From positions 543,001 to 607,000 of the forward strand of contig NZ_CANMBJ010000006.1 in NCBI RefSeq assembly GCF_947496075.1: a stretch of 64,000 bases of DNA, in the 5' to 3' direction. Each line of letters opens with the position of its first letter. Position 1 is the first letter of the stretch. Under the pieces are notes generated by a model. The model did no database searches. It was not told the origin of the DNA and worked only from the letters and a program-made list of their open reading frames with translations. This document shows, one piece after another, positions 1 through 8,736 of this stretch. Source of the stretch: an uncultured Tateyamaria sp. (GTDB taxonomy: Bacteria; Pseudomonadota; Alphaproteobacteria; Rhodobacterales; Rhodobacteraceae). A program made the position numbers and the translations under genes.

Positions 1-443
1 CCAAGGCTCGCGGCGGCCCATGCGCCAATCAGCTCACCAGCCAGAAAATTGTCGGTGGCGAATGTCATGTCGGCGGCGTCAATGGGCTCAAGCGGGGTGT
101 CGAGCGCAATGACCAAAAGGCCCGCGTCACGTGCCTGTTGGACGACAGGCACAATGCTGGCGGTGTCCGAGGCAGTCAGCAGGATGCCCTTGGCGCCGTT
201 GGCGATGCAAGTTTCGATGGCCTGCACTTGCGTCTCGTGGTCGCCATCCACCTTGCCCGCGAACGAGCTGAGGTTGATGCCAAGCTCTTCCGCCTTTGCG
301 GTGGCGCCTTCGCGCATCTTGACGAAGAACGGATTGGTGTCGGTTTTTGTGATCAGACAGGCCGAAATCGCGTGCCCATCTGCCAATGCAGCGCCCGCCA
401 TCGTGGTCAAGGCACAGGCTGTGCCCAGCAAGAGTTTCTTCAT
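1..443 (-). CDS. frcB: Fructose-type sugar ABC transporter substrate-binding protein (partial, FrcB-like)
   Basis: Only the first 147 codons are in the window; the 3' part runs off the left edge. The ATG at 441-443 opens a clear Sec signal peptide ending near AALADG. A periplasmic-binding-protein (type I, ribose/fructose class) N-domain follows, with the typical [10 protein letters not shown] and [12 protein letters not shown] stretches. Proteins of this class capture a sugar in the periplasm and hand it to ABC permeases, which would lie beyond the left edge. It is divergent from a ROK regulator, the arrangement of rhizobial frc (fructose) loci, so the fructose assignment is by family and context. 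The sugar itself cannot be proven from this fragment. Confidence 0.8.
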   Translation of the reverse strand, partial: MKKLLLGTACALTTMAGAALADGHAISACLITKTDTNPFFVKMREGATAKAEELGINLSSFAGKVDGDHETQVQAIETCIANGAKGILLTASDTASIVPVVQQARDAGLLVIALDTPLEPIDAADMTFATDNFLAGELIGAWAAASL

Positions 444-521
444 GGTGTCCTCCCAGTCGTTGTCGGATCGGGAAAATGCCCGACCCAAACTGACCCAAGG
501 GAAACGCGATTCTGTGATCCT

Positions 522-556
522 GTCAATTAATAATTCAACTTGATTTATTAATTGAC
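522..556. promoter_or_regulatory. 35-bp near-perfect palindrome, probable ROK operator
   Basis: Centred on base 539, the two halves pair at every position except 534/544. The outer arms are a perfect 12-bp inverted repeat (GTCAATTAATAA), and the inner core is TCAA-C-TTGA. It is very AT-rich against a GC-rich background. It lies between the divergent binding-protein gene and the ROK regulator gene, 35 bases before the regulator's likely start. AT-rich palindromes of this sort are typical ROK (Mlc/NagC/XylR class) operators. Binding is inferred. Confidence 0.7.
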
Positions 557-591
557 GCGCGCAAAGATTGATGAAGGGAGGATACGGTCAG

Positions 592-1794
592 ATGACACTG
601 GACCACGTGCGCACCCTGTCCGGAGGCATCAACCAGACCGGCGTGCGCGCTTACAATGAACGGCTGATCCTATCGATCCTGCAGCGCAATAGCGGACTGC
701 CGGGCAGGGATCTTGCGCGACGGACCGGTCTATCGCCACAGACCGCATCCGTGATCCTGCGCAAGCTGGAACAGGACGGTCTGCTGCTGAAAGGCGATCC
801 GGTCAAAGGCAAGGTGGGCAAGCCGTCAGTGCCGTACTTGCTGAACGCGGACGGCGTGTTTTCTATTGGGCTCAAGATCGGGCGACGGACCGCCGATCTG
901 CTTGTGCTGGATGCGCTTGGACAGGTGCGCCATCAGCTACGCGACACCTATGACTATCCGCTGCCCAACGCTGTCTTTGCCTTTCTGCGTGACGGGTTTG
1001 CGCGGTTGATGGAGGAAATGGACCATAATACACGCACGCGCTTGTGTGGCGTTGGCATAGCCGCCCCATTTGAGCTGTGGAGCTGGCACGAATTGCTGGA
1101 TGCTCCGGCCGACGAGTTCGCCGCTTGGAAAGACGCTGATTTCGTCGCCGAGGTGGGGCGCATCACTGATCTGCCGGTGCGCATGGTCAATGACGCCACC
1201 GCTGCCTGCCGCGCCGAGCATGTGTTCGGCATAGGGCGGGAGTATCGGGATTACATCTACTTCTTCCTGGGGGCTTTTGTCGGCGGAGGCGTGGTGCTGG
1301 ATCATGCCGTGTTCGAGGGCAATCAGAAGAACGCAGGTGCCTTCGGAACGATGCCGGTGGCGGACTTGCGGGGCAGGCCCGCGCATTTGATTGACCTGGC
1401 GTCGATCCGAACGCTCGAGCTGCGTCTGATCGAGGCCAGGCAAGACCCCCGGCAACTGTGGGAACAACCGCAGGACTGGTCCCATCTGGAAGCCTTTGTT
1501 CAGCCGTGGTTGGAGCAGGCGGCCGACGCCTTGGCACTGGCCAGTGTGGCGTCATGCGCGGTGATCGACGTCGAGGCTATGGTAATCGATGGCGCCATGC
1601 CCAACGGTATACGCGAACGGTTGGTCGACATGACCCGCGCAGCACTTGCGACCAAGGACATGCGCGGTTTGATCCCCCCGGTGACGGTCGCCGGGCAGAT
1701 CGGTGGCAATGCACGCGGAATTGGGGCGGCTGCCGGACCGATCATCGGGCAATTGCTGCTGGATCGGTCCGCGGCCTTGTTCGATCAGGGGTAG
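592..1794 (+). CDS. ROK family transcriptional regulator
   Basis: A 400-residue sugar-responsive regulator. The N-terminal winged helix-turn-helix (about residues 18-70, RTGLSPQTASVILRKLEQDG) is followed by a ROK sugar-kinase-like domain. I chose the ATG at 592 because AGGGAGG at 575-581 is correctly spaced; an in-frame TTG at 568 is also open but has no ribosome-binding site. It is divergent from a fructose-type binding protein, and a large palindrome between them fits autoregulation and control of the transporter. By analogy to rhizobial FrcR it probably represses the sugar uptake genes, but the ligand is unknown. Confidence 0.85.
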   Translation: MTLDHVRTLSGGINQTGVRAYNERLILSILQRNSGLPGRDLARRTGLSPQTASVILRKLEQDGLLLKGDPVKGKVGKPSVPYLLNADGVFSIGLKIGRRTADLLVLDALGQVRHQLRDTYDYPLPNAVFAFLRDGFARLMEEMDHNTRTRLCGVGIAAPFELWSWHELLDAPADEFAAWKDADFVAEVGRITDLPVRMVNDATAACRAEHVFGIGREYRDYIYFFLGAFVGGGVVLDHAVFEGNQKNAGAFGTMPVADLRGRPAHLIDLASIRTLELRLIEARQDPRQLWEQPQDWSHLEAFVQPWLEQAADALALASVASCAVIDVEAMVIDGAMPNGIRERLVDMTRAALATKDMRGLIPPVTVAGQIGGNARGIGAAAGPIIGQLLLDRSAALFDQG

Positions 1795-1809
1795 GGCGCC
1801 GAGGCGCCC
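1791..1809 (+). repeat. GTAG-footed hairpin (REP-like), possible terminator
   Basis: GTAG is followed by GGCGCC-GA-GGCGCC, a perfect stem. The TAG stop of the ROK gene lies inside the GTAG foot. It sits between convergent genes (ROK regulator and aglK) and has no strong T-run, so it may act as a weak bidirectional terminator or be a member of the dispersed GTAG/GTAAG hairpin family seen elsewhere in the window. Confidence 0.5.
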
Positions 1810-1815
1810 AAATCC

Positions 1816-2904
1816 TTAGCGGTAGTACAGTGACTGTCCGTTTGAAAACAGCTGCACCTTCTCTGGCGCAGCCGTCACCTTGACGGATTTGCCGCGCAGA
1901 TCCTTGTGGATGCCGGGCATCTTGGCCAGTACGGCCTGTTCGCCCTCGGGGGCTTCGAAATACAGGATCGTGACTTCGCCCAAAGCTTCGGTGAAATCGA
2001 CCTTGCCTTCAAACACGGCGTCACCATCGGTTTCGACCATATCTTCGGGACGGACCCCTACATTGACCTGCATCCCCTTGTCGCCATCCTGCGTGGGTAC
2101 GGCAGAAGTGATGACGGATCCGTTGCCCATCTTCACCTTGGTCTGTGCGCCGGTCTCGACAATCTCGCCCGGTAGCAGGTTCATCGAAGGCGAGCCGATG
2201 AACTGTGCCACGAACTCGTTCTCGGGGCGTTCATAGAGATCAAGGGGCGAACCCACCTGCGCGATGCCCTTGTTGGCCAGAACCACGATGCGGCTGGCAA
2301 GGGTCATGGCTTCGACCTGATCATGCGTCACGTAGATCATGGTGGAGTCGGGCATCGACTCTTTCAACTGCGCAATCTCGATCCGTGTGGCGACGCGCAG
2401 GGCGGCGTCAAGGTTCGAAAGCGGTTCGTCGAACAGGTACACCTTGGGATCGCGCACGATGGAGCGGCCAATGGCAACCCGCTGACGCTGACCACCGGAC
2501 AGGGCCTTGGGCAGCCGATCCAGATAGGGCTCAAGCTGCAGGATACGCGCAGCGCGGTTCACCGCCTCATCAATCTCTGACTGCGATTTCTTTGCCAGCT
2601 TCAGGGCAAAAGTCATGTTATCCCGCACGGTCATGTGCGGATAAAGTGCGTAGGACTGGAACACCATGGCGATGCCGCGCTGGGCGGGTGGCACGTCATT
2701 CACGACAGTCCCGTCAATCTCAAGCGTGCCGCCGGTGATCTTTTCCAGCCCCGCGATCATGCGCAGCAGCGTGGACTTGCCGCATCCGGACGGGCCGACA
2801 AAGACAATCAGCTCGCCTTTTTCGATGTCGAGGTTGATGTTGTTGAGCACGTTGACCGTGCCGCCATATGTCTTTTCGACATCTGTCAGTTTCAAGTCGG
2901 CCAT
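1816..2904 (-). CDS. aglK: Alpha-glucoside ABC transporter ATP-binding protein
   Basis: A 362-residue MalK/UgpC-class ATPase that energises sugar import at the cytoplasmic face. Visible motifs: Walker A GPSGCGKST (about residue 37), ABC signature LSGGQRQRVAIGR (about 135), Walker B VYLFDEPLSNLD, switch histidine in YVTHDQ, and a C-terminal TOBE/regulatory region (GVRPEDM). It is the last gene of the E-F-G-A-K operon and follows the alpha-glucosidase after a 53-bp gap containing a perfect 8-bp stem. Order and content match the aglEFGAK operons of rhizobia, which supports the symbol. Such ATPases sometimes serve several sugar permeases. Confidence 0.9.
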   Translation of the reverse strand: MADLKLTDVEKTYGGTVNVLNNINLDIEKGELIVFVGPSGCGKSTLLRMIAGLEKITGGTLEIDGTVVNDVPPAQRGIAMVFQSYALYPHMTVRDNMTFALKLAKKSQSEIDEAVNRAARILQLEPYLDRLPKALSGGQRQRVAIGRSIVRDPKVYLFDEPLSNLDAALRVATRIEIAQLKESMPDSTMIYVTHDQVEAMTLASRIVVLANKGIAQVGSPLDLYERPENEFVAQFIGSPSMNLLPGEIVETGAQTKVKMGNGSVITSAVPTQDGDKGMQVNVGVRPEDMVETDGDAVFEGKVDFTEALGEVTILYFEAPEGEQAVLAKMPGIHKDLRGKSVKVTAAPEKVQLFSNGQSLYYR

Positions 2905-2925
2905 GGTTGGTCCCTCCCTTCGGGC

Positions 2926-2943
2926 GCCCGGTCAGGACCGGGC
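2926..2943 (-). other. Intercistronic stem-loop between aglA and aglK
   Basis: GCCCGGTC-AG-GACCGGGC is a perfect 8-bp inverted repeat with a 2-base loop as written, in the 53-bp gap between aglA and aglK. No T-run follows on the minus strand, so it is more likely an mRNA-stability or processing structure than a full terminator. Confidence 0.4.
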
Positions 2944-2957
2944 CCCGTTCTCCTCGT

Positions 2958-4613
2958 TTACGTCTTCAAGGCCAGCGCCACCTGCCACGCGCCCATATGG
3001 ACATGCCCATCGGGGCTGGGGGCGGTGCTGCCAAGTTCTGACCCGATGGTGACCCAGGCCCCATCGGGCAGGTCCAGCGTGGCCGGTTCGTCGCTCAGGT
3101 TCACGGCGCAAAAGATCACCTGGCCATCATGCGTGCGGGCGAAATGCACGACGTCGCCGGTCGCATTGACCCCGTCATGCGCACCTTTCGACAGCGCCTT
3201 GTGGGCGTGGCGCAGGGCGATGGCCTTGCGATAATGATGCAGCAGGGCGGCGGGGTCGTGCTCCTGTGTTGATACTGCGTTGTGCAGATGATCACGGCTG
3301 ACAGGCAGCCACGGCTCACCGGTGGTGAACCCGCCATGGCTGTTCGATGGCTCCCACACCATGGGGGTGCGGCACCCGTCGCGACCCTTGAACTCGGGCC
3401 AGAATTCGATGCCATAAGGGTCTTGCAAGTCTTCAAAGGCCACGTCGGCCTCCGGCAGACCCAACTCTTCGCCTTGGTACAAGCAGACCGAGCCGCGCAG
3501 GCACAGGATCAGCGTTGCATAGGCGCGCATCGCGGCGGGGGACAGGTCCCACCGGCTGGCATGGCGGATGACGTCGTGGTTGGAAAACGCCCAGCAAGCC
3601 CAGCCATCCGTAGCCACATCATCCACTTTGTTCAGCACCTCGACAACACGCGCAGCGGTCAGCGGATCCTTGGCGAGGAATTCAAAGGCATAGCACATCT
3701 GTACGCGCTCATCGCCCTCAGTGTACTGGCCCATGATCTCAAGCCCGCGCTGTGCGTCGCCGACTTCGCCCACGGCAGCCGCGCCGGGGTATTCGTCCAG
3801 CAGTGACCGGAACCGCGCCAGGAACTCCAAGTTCTCGACTTGGTTCTTGGAATAGAGGTGTTCCTGATGATTATACGGGTTCACCGACGGCGCAATGGTT
3901 GCGTTGCGCTGTTCGGGCGGCAGGGCCGGATTGTCGCGCAACTCCTTGTCCGCGTAGTAGAAGTTGATCGTGTCCAGACGGAAACCATCCACGCCACGAT
4001 CCAGCCAGAAGCGGGTCACGTCCAGCAGCGCATCCTGCACTTGCACGTTGTGGAAGTTCAGGTCGGGCTGCGTCGACAGGAAGTTGTGCAGGTAATACTG
4101 CTCGCGCCGCGGTTCCCACGTCCAGGCGGGACCACCAAAGATCGACAGCCAGTTGTTGGGTGGCGTGCCATCGGGCTTGGGATCGGACCAGACATACCAA
4201 TCGGATTTGTCGTTGCTGCGGTCCACATGGCTCTTTGCGAACCATGGATGCTGGTCCGAAGTGTGCGACAGAACAAGGTCGATCATCACGCGCAGCCCAA
4301 GGGCATGCGCCGTTTCGACCAGCGCGTCGAAATCGGCCAGCGTGCCGAACATCGGGTCGACGCCACGATAGTCGCTGACGTCATAGCCAAAGTCCTTCAT
4401 CGGCGAGGTGAAGAAGGGCGAAATCCAGATCGCATCAACCCCAAGTGACGCAACATAGGGCAGGCGGCTGGTGATCCCGTTCAGATCACCGATACCATCG
4501 CCATTGCTGTCCTGGAAGCTGCGCGGATAGATCTGATAGATCACCGCCCCGCGCCACCAGTCCTTGTCCGCCACAAGAGTCCGAGCCATGTCGAATTCCG
4601 CTTTCTTGTTCAT
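2958..4613 (-). CDS. aglA: Alpha-glucosidase, GH13 family
   Basis: A 551-residue GH13 enzyme that hydrolyses imported alpha-glucosides (maltose, sucrose, trehalose class) to glucose in the cytoplasm; there is no signal peptide. The three catalytic acids are visible: Asp214 in VDGFRLD (nucleophile), Glu283 in VGEVGD (acid/base) and Asp347 in FSNHD. The N-terminal WWRGAVIYQIYPRSF block is typical of oligo-1,6-/alpha-glucosidases. It lies 10 bp downstream of the AglG permease gene and before aglK. A start at the internal ATG (residue 9) is possible. Exact substrate range cannot be read from sequence. Confidence 0.93.
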   Translation of the reverse strand: MNKKAEFDMARTLVADKDWWRGAVIYQIYPRSFQDSNGDGIGDLNGITSRLPYVASLGVDAIWISPFFTSPMKDFGYDVSDYRGVDPMFGTLADFDALVETAHALGLRVMIDLVLSHTSDQHPWFAKSHVDRSNDKSDWYVWSDPKPDGTPPNNWLSIFGGPAWTWEPRREQYYLHNFLSTQPDLNFHNVQVQDALLDVTRFWLDRGVDGFRLDTINFYYADKELRDNPALPPEQRNATIAPSVNPYNHQEHLYSKNQVENLEFLARFRSLLDEYPGAAAVGEVGDAQRGLEIMGQYTEGDERVQMCYAFEFLAKDPLTAARVVEVLNKVDDVATDGWACWAFSNHDVIRHASRWDLSPAAMRAYATLILCLRGSVCLYQGEELGLPEADVAFEDLQDPYGIEFWPEFKGRDGCRTPMVWEPSNSHGGFTTGEPWLPVSRDHLHNAVSTQEHDPAALLHHYRKAIALRHAHKALSKGAHDGVNATGDVVHFARTHDGQVIFCAVNLSDEPATLDLPDGAWVTIGSELGSTAPSPDGHVHMGAWQVALALKT

Positions 4614-4623
4614 ACACTAGATC

Positions 4624-5778
4624 CTATTTAACCGACCCGGCCAGCAGACCGCGCACCAGGTACTTCTGCATTGCAAAGAACACGCACAGCGGCACCGCAA
4701 TCGACACGAACGCCGCCGTCGCAAGGATTTCCCAGTTGCCACCCCGTGTGCCCAGCAAGTTGACGATCTGGTCGGTCATCACTGTCGTCTGCCCCGTGGC
4801 GTCAATCAGGAACACCTTGGCCACCAAAAGGTCGTTCCAGGTCCACAGGAACTGGAAGATCGCAAAGGACGCCAAGGCGGGGAACGACAGTGGGAGGATG
4901 ATCTTGGTAAAGATCTGGAAATCCGTCGCGCCGTCCACCTTGGCGTTTTCGATGATGTCTCGCGGCAGGCCAACCATGTAATTTCGCAAGAGGTATATCG
5001 CGAGTGGAAGGCCAAAGCCGGTATGGGCCAGCCAGACGCCCAGATACCCTTTGCCGATGCCGATCCCCACGTGCAGTTTCAGCAGTGGGATCAGCGCCAA
5101 TTGTAGCGGCACCACCAGCAGTCCCACGACACAGGCAATCAGGATCGCCCGACCGGGGAAGTCCATCCACGCCAGCGCATATGCGGCGAATGCGGCCACC
5201 ACGATGGGAATGATGGTTGCCGGAATGGTCACTGTGAGAGTGTTGAAAAACGCCTTGGCCATGTTGTCGTTGGAATCGCCGCTCGTCATGATGTTGACGT
5301 AGTTCTCGGTCGTGAACTCGGGCGGTGAAACGGCCGTGACAAAGGCGCGCTGCCCTCGCCCACTGATCTGCTCGTCATTGCCGGACCAGACATAGTTGCC
5401 TTCCGCGTCGACCGAGAATGTCTCGCCGTCACCCAGGTCCGCCACGTCACCCGCCTGATAGGCATCGACAGCGCGGGACGATGTGCCCCAGCTTTGAATT
5501 TCACCCGGCGCGCCGTTGTCGCCAAAGAAGTTGCCCTCGACCACGAACAGGTCTCCGCGCTGTACACGGTTTTCATCGGGGTCAGCGGCGCGATACCGTT
5601 CTGTCTGTTCTGACGGAAACAGGGATGCCCACCAGCCCGATCCGACGATCTGATCTGCCGTGCGGAACGAGGACACCAGCAAGCCGAAGGTTGGGAATAC
5701 CCACAAGGCCACAAGCAGCACGACCGAGATGTTGACCACCCAGCCCAGAGACGATTTGGAACCAGCTATATTGTCCAT
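4624..5778 (-). CDS. aglG: Alpha-glucoside ABC transporter permease
   Basis: A 384-residue MalG-class inner-membrane permease. One N-terminal membrane segment is followed by about 110 polar residues predicted to be periplasmic, then five hydrophobic segments. The cytoplasmic EAA-like loop is visible around NAKVDGATDFQIFTKIILP. The long soluble insertion is unusual for MalG-type proteins but fits the AglG group, which is longer than MalG. Its start overlaps the aglF stop by one base (TAATG), so translation is coupled. It pairs with AglF to form the channel served by AglE and AglK. Confidence 0.9.
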   Translation of the reverse strand: MDNIAGSKSSLGWVVNISVVLLVALWVFPTFGLLVSSFRTADQIVGSGWWASLFPSEQTERYRAADPDENRVQRGDLFVVEGNFFGDNGAPGEIQSWGTSSRAVDAYQAGDVADLGDGETFSVDAEGNYVWSGNDEQISGRGQRAFVTAVSPPEFTTENYVNIMTSGDSNDNMAKAFFNTLTVTIPATIIPIVVAAFAAYALAWMDFPGRAILIACVVGLLVVPLQLALIPLLKLHVGIGIGKGYLGVWLAHTGFGLPLAIYLLRNYMVGLPRDIIENAKVDGATDFQIFTKIILPLSFPALASFAIFQFLWTWNDLLVAKVFLIDATGQTTVMTDQIVNLLGTRGGNWEILATAAFVSIAVPLCVFFAMQKYLVRGLLAGSVK

Positions 5779-7013
5779 TATTTCATCTCCTTACGGGCGT
5801 TGTAGACGTTCCAGACCAGGATCGGGGACACCATGATCATGATGATGATCGCGGATGCCGACCCCACGCCCCAATCGTTGGCGCGGAACAGTTTGTCGAA
5901 CATGTAATTGGCCAGAACCTGCGTCTCCCACTGGCCGTTGGTCATCGCGAACACGATGTCGAACACCTTGAGGACGGTGATGGTGATGGTTGTCCAGACC
6001 ACCACGATGGTGCCCATGATCTGCGGCACCTTGATCTTGAAGAAAATCTGGAACGGGTTGGCCCCATCGACGATGGCTGCTTCAACCGTTTCTTCCGGGA
6101 TGCCGCGCAGGGCGGCAGACAGGATCACCATGGCAAAGCCGGTCTGGATCCAGATCAACACGACCATCAGCAGGAAGCTGTTCCAGAACGGAATGGTCAG
6201 CCATGTCTGCGGCTGGCCGTAGGGATAGTCGAAGGTGAAAATACCGACCAGCGAGGTCAGCGACAGGTACACGAGGTAAAGCGCCGCAACACCCACGAAC
6301 AGGCGCAGGGGCACGTATCCGGCCCCGCCGCCCCGCTGTTTGCTTTCAGCAATAGGGCGCACGAAAATCCAGCCGACATAGGCGACAATCGCAGCAAAGG
6401 CCAAAAGCATGATGGCAGGCAGCACCTGCAGGAACAGGAACGACCCGATGCCGCCGTCAAATTGCAGCCAGACCGAATTCAGCACACCGATCTGGTTCTG
6501 ATCAGCAGGCCGAGCTTCATAAACCAGTTTGAAAATTACGCCCGCACCAACGAATGAAATCGCCATGGGCATGAAGATCAGCGACTTGGCGGCTGATCCC
6601 CACTTGATGCGGTCAGTAAGCTGGGCTGCCAGCAAACCAAAGGCCGTCGACGCAGCAGGCACGACGATCAACCACAACAGGTTGTTGCGTAGTGCTTCCC
6701 AAAACTTCGGCTCGCCCATCATCTGGTTGTAGTTGGCAAGGCCGACAAAGGCGCCGCCTTGATCCCGGTCAGTCAGGGACAGGCGCAGCGTTTCGAACAC
6801 AGGGTAGGCTAGGTAAAGACCCAGCGCGAACATGGCAGGAAACAGGAACAGCCAGGGGCGCACGATGTTGGCCCGGTTGATGTTCTGACCCGCTTGCGGC
6901 CCTTTCGCCGGAAAGATCACCTTGTCGAGGATCTGGTTCGATCCCCAGAAATACAAAAGACATCCGCCGACGCCGGCGAGAATGGTCACAAGTCCCAACA
7001 GTGCAGGGTTCAT
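5778..7013 (-). CDS. aglF: Alpha-glucoside ABC transporter permease
   Basis: A 411-residue MalF-class permease with several hydrophobic segments, starting with one at residues 3-25. The EAA loop EAAIVDGANPFQIFFKIKVP precedes the last membrane segments. It is the partner of AglG. The gene follows the binding-protein gene after a 118-bp gap that holds two stem-loops, a common device for making the binding protein in excess over the membrane components. A GGAGG ribosome-binding site lies just before the ATG. Confidence 0.9.
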   Translation of the reverse strand: MNPALLGLVTILAGVGGCLLYFWGSNQILDKVIFPAKGPQAGQNINRANIVRPWLFLFPAMFALGLYLAYPVFETLRLSLTDRDQGGAFVGLANYNQMMGEPKFWEALRNNLLWLIVVPAASTAFGLLAAQLTDRIKWGSAAKSLIFMPMAISFVGAGVIFKLVYEARPADQNQIGVLNSVWLQFDGGIGSFLFLQVLPAIMLLAFAAIVAYVGWIFVRPIAESKQRGGGAGYVPLRLFVGVAALYLVYLSLTSLVGIFTFDYPYGQPQTWLTIPFWNSFLLMVVLIWIQTGFAMVILSAALRGIPEETVEAAIVDGANPFQIFFKIKVPQIMGTIVVVWTTITITVLKVFDIVFAMTNGQWETQVLANYMFDKLFRANDWGVGSASAIIIMIMVSPILVWNVYNARKEMK

Positions 7014-7061
7014 CTGGCTTCCTCCCTAGGGGCGAGGCCCGGTTTTTAGGGGTCTCTCGCG

Positions 7062-7110
7062 ACCGGCGCAGGCCGGTTCTTGGGACCAGCCCGCGCGCAG
7101 CGGACTGGTC
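7062..7110 (-). other. Two stem-loops between aglE and aglF
   Basis: The larger stem pairs 7084-7094 with 7100-7110 (11 bp, one G-U pair on the transcript, 5-base loop). The smaller pairs ACCGGC at 7062-7067 with GCCGGT at 7072-7077. Neither is followed by a T-run on the minus strand. Position after a binding-protein gene and before its permeases suggests 3'-end protection and differential expression; this is inference. Confidence 0.5.
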
Positions 7111-7131
7111 GGTCTTTTGTGAGGTTGGCGC

Positions 7132-8490
7132 TTACTTCAAAGCGTCCCAGCTGGACTGGATTTCGCCTGCTACGGTGGCTGCATCTTTGCCACCGGCATA
7201 GTCAACCATACCCGTCCAGAACGTACCGGCACCAACGCCACCAGGCATCAGGTCCGACCCGTCAAAGCGGAAGGTCGTGGCACCCAGCAGAACTTCACCC
7301 AGCGCACGCAGCGTGTCGTCCTTGTAGGCGTCCAGGTTCACACCGTTATGGGGGGTGAGGAAGCCGGTTTGCGCCATCATGAGCTCGTGGCTGATCGGCT
7401 CCTGGAAGAACTCCATCAACGCGTTTGCGCCATCCGACGGATTGGTGATCGCCATCAGCGTACCGCCACCCAGAACCGGGTCGCCCAGATCCTTTTCAGC
7501 ATAGGAGGGGAAGTAGAAGAAGTTGGTGTCGACACCAAACTCCACATCCTCGGGGAAGAAGGCGGGTACGAACGACGCCTGGCGGTGCATGTAGCACTGT
7601 GGCGGCGAGGTGAAGAGGCCCTTGGGCGAGTCGCGGAAATCGGTCGATGCAACGGCACCAGACCCACCGGCGACCTTGGCATCATCACGTGCAAACCAGC
7701 CGAACTCCTCGATCGCAGCAACGACACGTTCGTCGTCAAACGGGATCTCGTTGCTGGTCCACTGGTCATAGACGTCTGGCGACACGGTGCGCAGCATCAT
7801 GTCCTCGACCCAGTCGGTCGCAGGCCAGCCTGTCGCTGCACCTGATCCCAGACCGATGCACCACGGCGTGTCCCCGTCGGCGACGATCTGATCCGTCAGC
7901 GCCTTCAGGTCTTCCATGGTTTCCGGCACGTCATAGCCAGCATCCTCGAAGTTCTCGGGGTTGTACCAGACCAGCGATTTGACGTTCACGTTGTAGAAGA
8001 AGCCAAACACCTGATCGTTGCCATCGGCATCCGCATAGGTGCCCAGATCAACCCAGGACTGACCGGCGGCATAGTTTTCCTTGACCCAGTCACCCATGCC
8101 TTCAGGCAGGGGATGCAGTTGGCCTTTGCCCGCCATCACGGAAGCCAGACCCGGCTGCGGGAACACGGCAATGTTCGGGGCCGAACCGGCCTCGGCATCG
8201 ATCACGATCTGCTGCTCGAAGCTGTCGGATCCGGTGTAGATCACATCGGCGCCGGTGGCCGCTTCGAAATAGGCCAGAGCGTTGTTCAGATAGCCATCCT
8301 CGGGTGTCAGCCAGGGGCCGAACACGGTGATGGTCTGACCGCTCAGGTCAGGGGCCCCTTCGGCCCATGCGTCATAGCTGTCCCAGCTGAACGGGCCTTC
8401 GCCCGGTGCAAAGGCCAGATGGCCGTCGGCCTGTGCCGATGCAGCCGTGATAGCCAACGCCGCGGCGCTGGCCAGAAGTTTCTTTGTCAT
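7132..8490 (-). CDS. aglE: Alpha-glucoside ABC transporter substrate-binding protein
   Basis: A 452-residue periplasmic binding protein (family 1 class) that delivers alpha-glucosides to AglF/AglG. The ATG at 8490 begins MTKKLLASAAALAITAASAQADG, a typical signal peptide, and has GGGAGGA upstream. A longer open frame upstream lacks a ribosome-binding site and would bury the signal peptide, so I rejected it. It is the first gene of the operon, divergent from the LacI-type regulator across a region with two matching palindromic operators. Confidence 0.9.
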   Translation of the reverse strand: MTKKLLASAAALAITAASAQADGHLAFAPGEGPFSWDSYDAWAEGAPDLSGQTITVFGPWLTPEDGYLNNALAYFEAATGADVIYTGSDSFEQQIVIDAEAGSAPNIAVFPQPGLASVMAGKGQLHPLPEGMGDWVKENYAAGQSWVDLGTYADADGNDQVFGFFYNVNVKSLVWYNPENFEDAGYDVPETMEDLKALTDQIVADGDTPWCIGLGSGAATGWPATDWVEDMMLRTVSPDVYDQWTSNEIPFDDERVVAAIEEFGWFARDDAKVAGGSGAVASTDFRDSPKGLFTSPPQCYMHRQASFVPAFFPEDVEFGVDTNFFYFPSYAEKDLGDPVLGGGTLMAITNPSDGANALMEFFQEPISHELMMAQTGFLTPHNGVNLDAYKDDTLRALGEVLLGATTFRFDGSDLMPGGVGAGTFWTGMVDYAGGKDAATVAGEIQSSWDALK

Positions 8491-8562
8491 TCTGGTCGTC
8501 CTCCCATTCGTGTTCAAATCCAACATGCTGATTGACCAGTTCATGCCCGCTTTCATATTTGT

Positions 8563-8574
8563 CAAAGCGCTTTG
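8563..8574. promoter_or_regulatory. LacI-family operator (perfect 12-bp palindrome)
   Basis: CAAAGCGCTTTG is a perfect palindrome 73 bases upstream of the aglE start. It has the A-rich/CG-centred form typical of LacI-family operators and is nearly identical to a second copy at 8712-8721 next to the aglR start. Confidence 0.75.
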
Positions 8575-8711
8575 GATGCCGTGAACGTTGCCGAATTTTT
8601 GCGTCCTGTCAAACGCTGAGCTGTCTCCGGTACAAATTAGCCTAACACGTTATGCGAGAGTGATGAGATGTTTTGACGTTAGCGCAACCAGCCGTTAGCG
8701 TCGCTATAACT

Positions 8712-8721
8712 AAAGCGCTTT
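8712..8721. promoter_or_regulatory. Second LacI-family operator copy
   Basis: AAAGCGCTTT lies 15 bases before the regulator's GTG start. It repeats the core of the palindrome at 8563-8574; the two centres are 148 bp apart, so looping or independent control of both divergent transcripts is possible. Confidence 0.7.
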
Positions 8722-8736
8722 GGAACGAATCCGCCT

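Noticed and set aside
7132-8565. Longer aglE start at 8565
   Set aside because: It would place 25 polar residues before the signal peptide and lacks a ribosome-binding site; 8490 has one.
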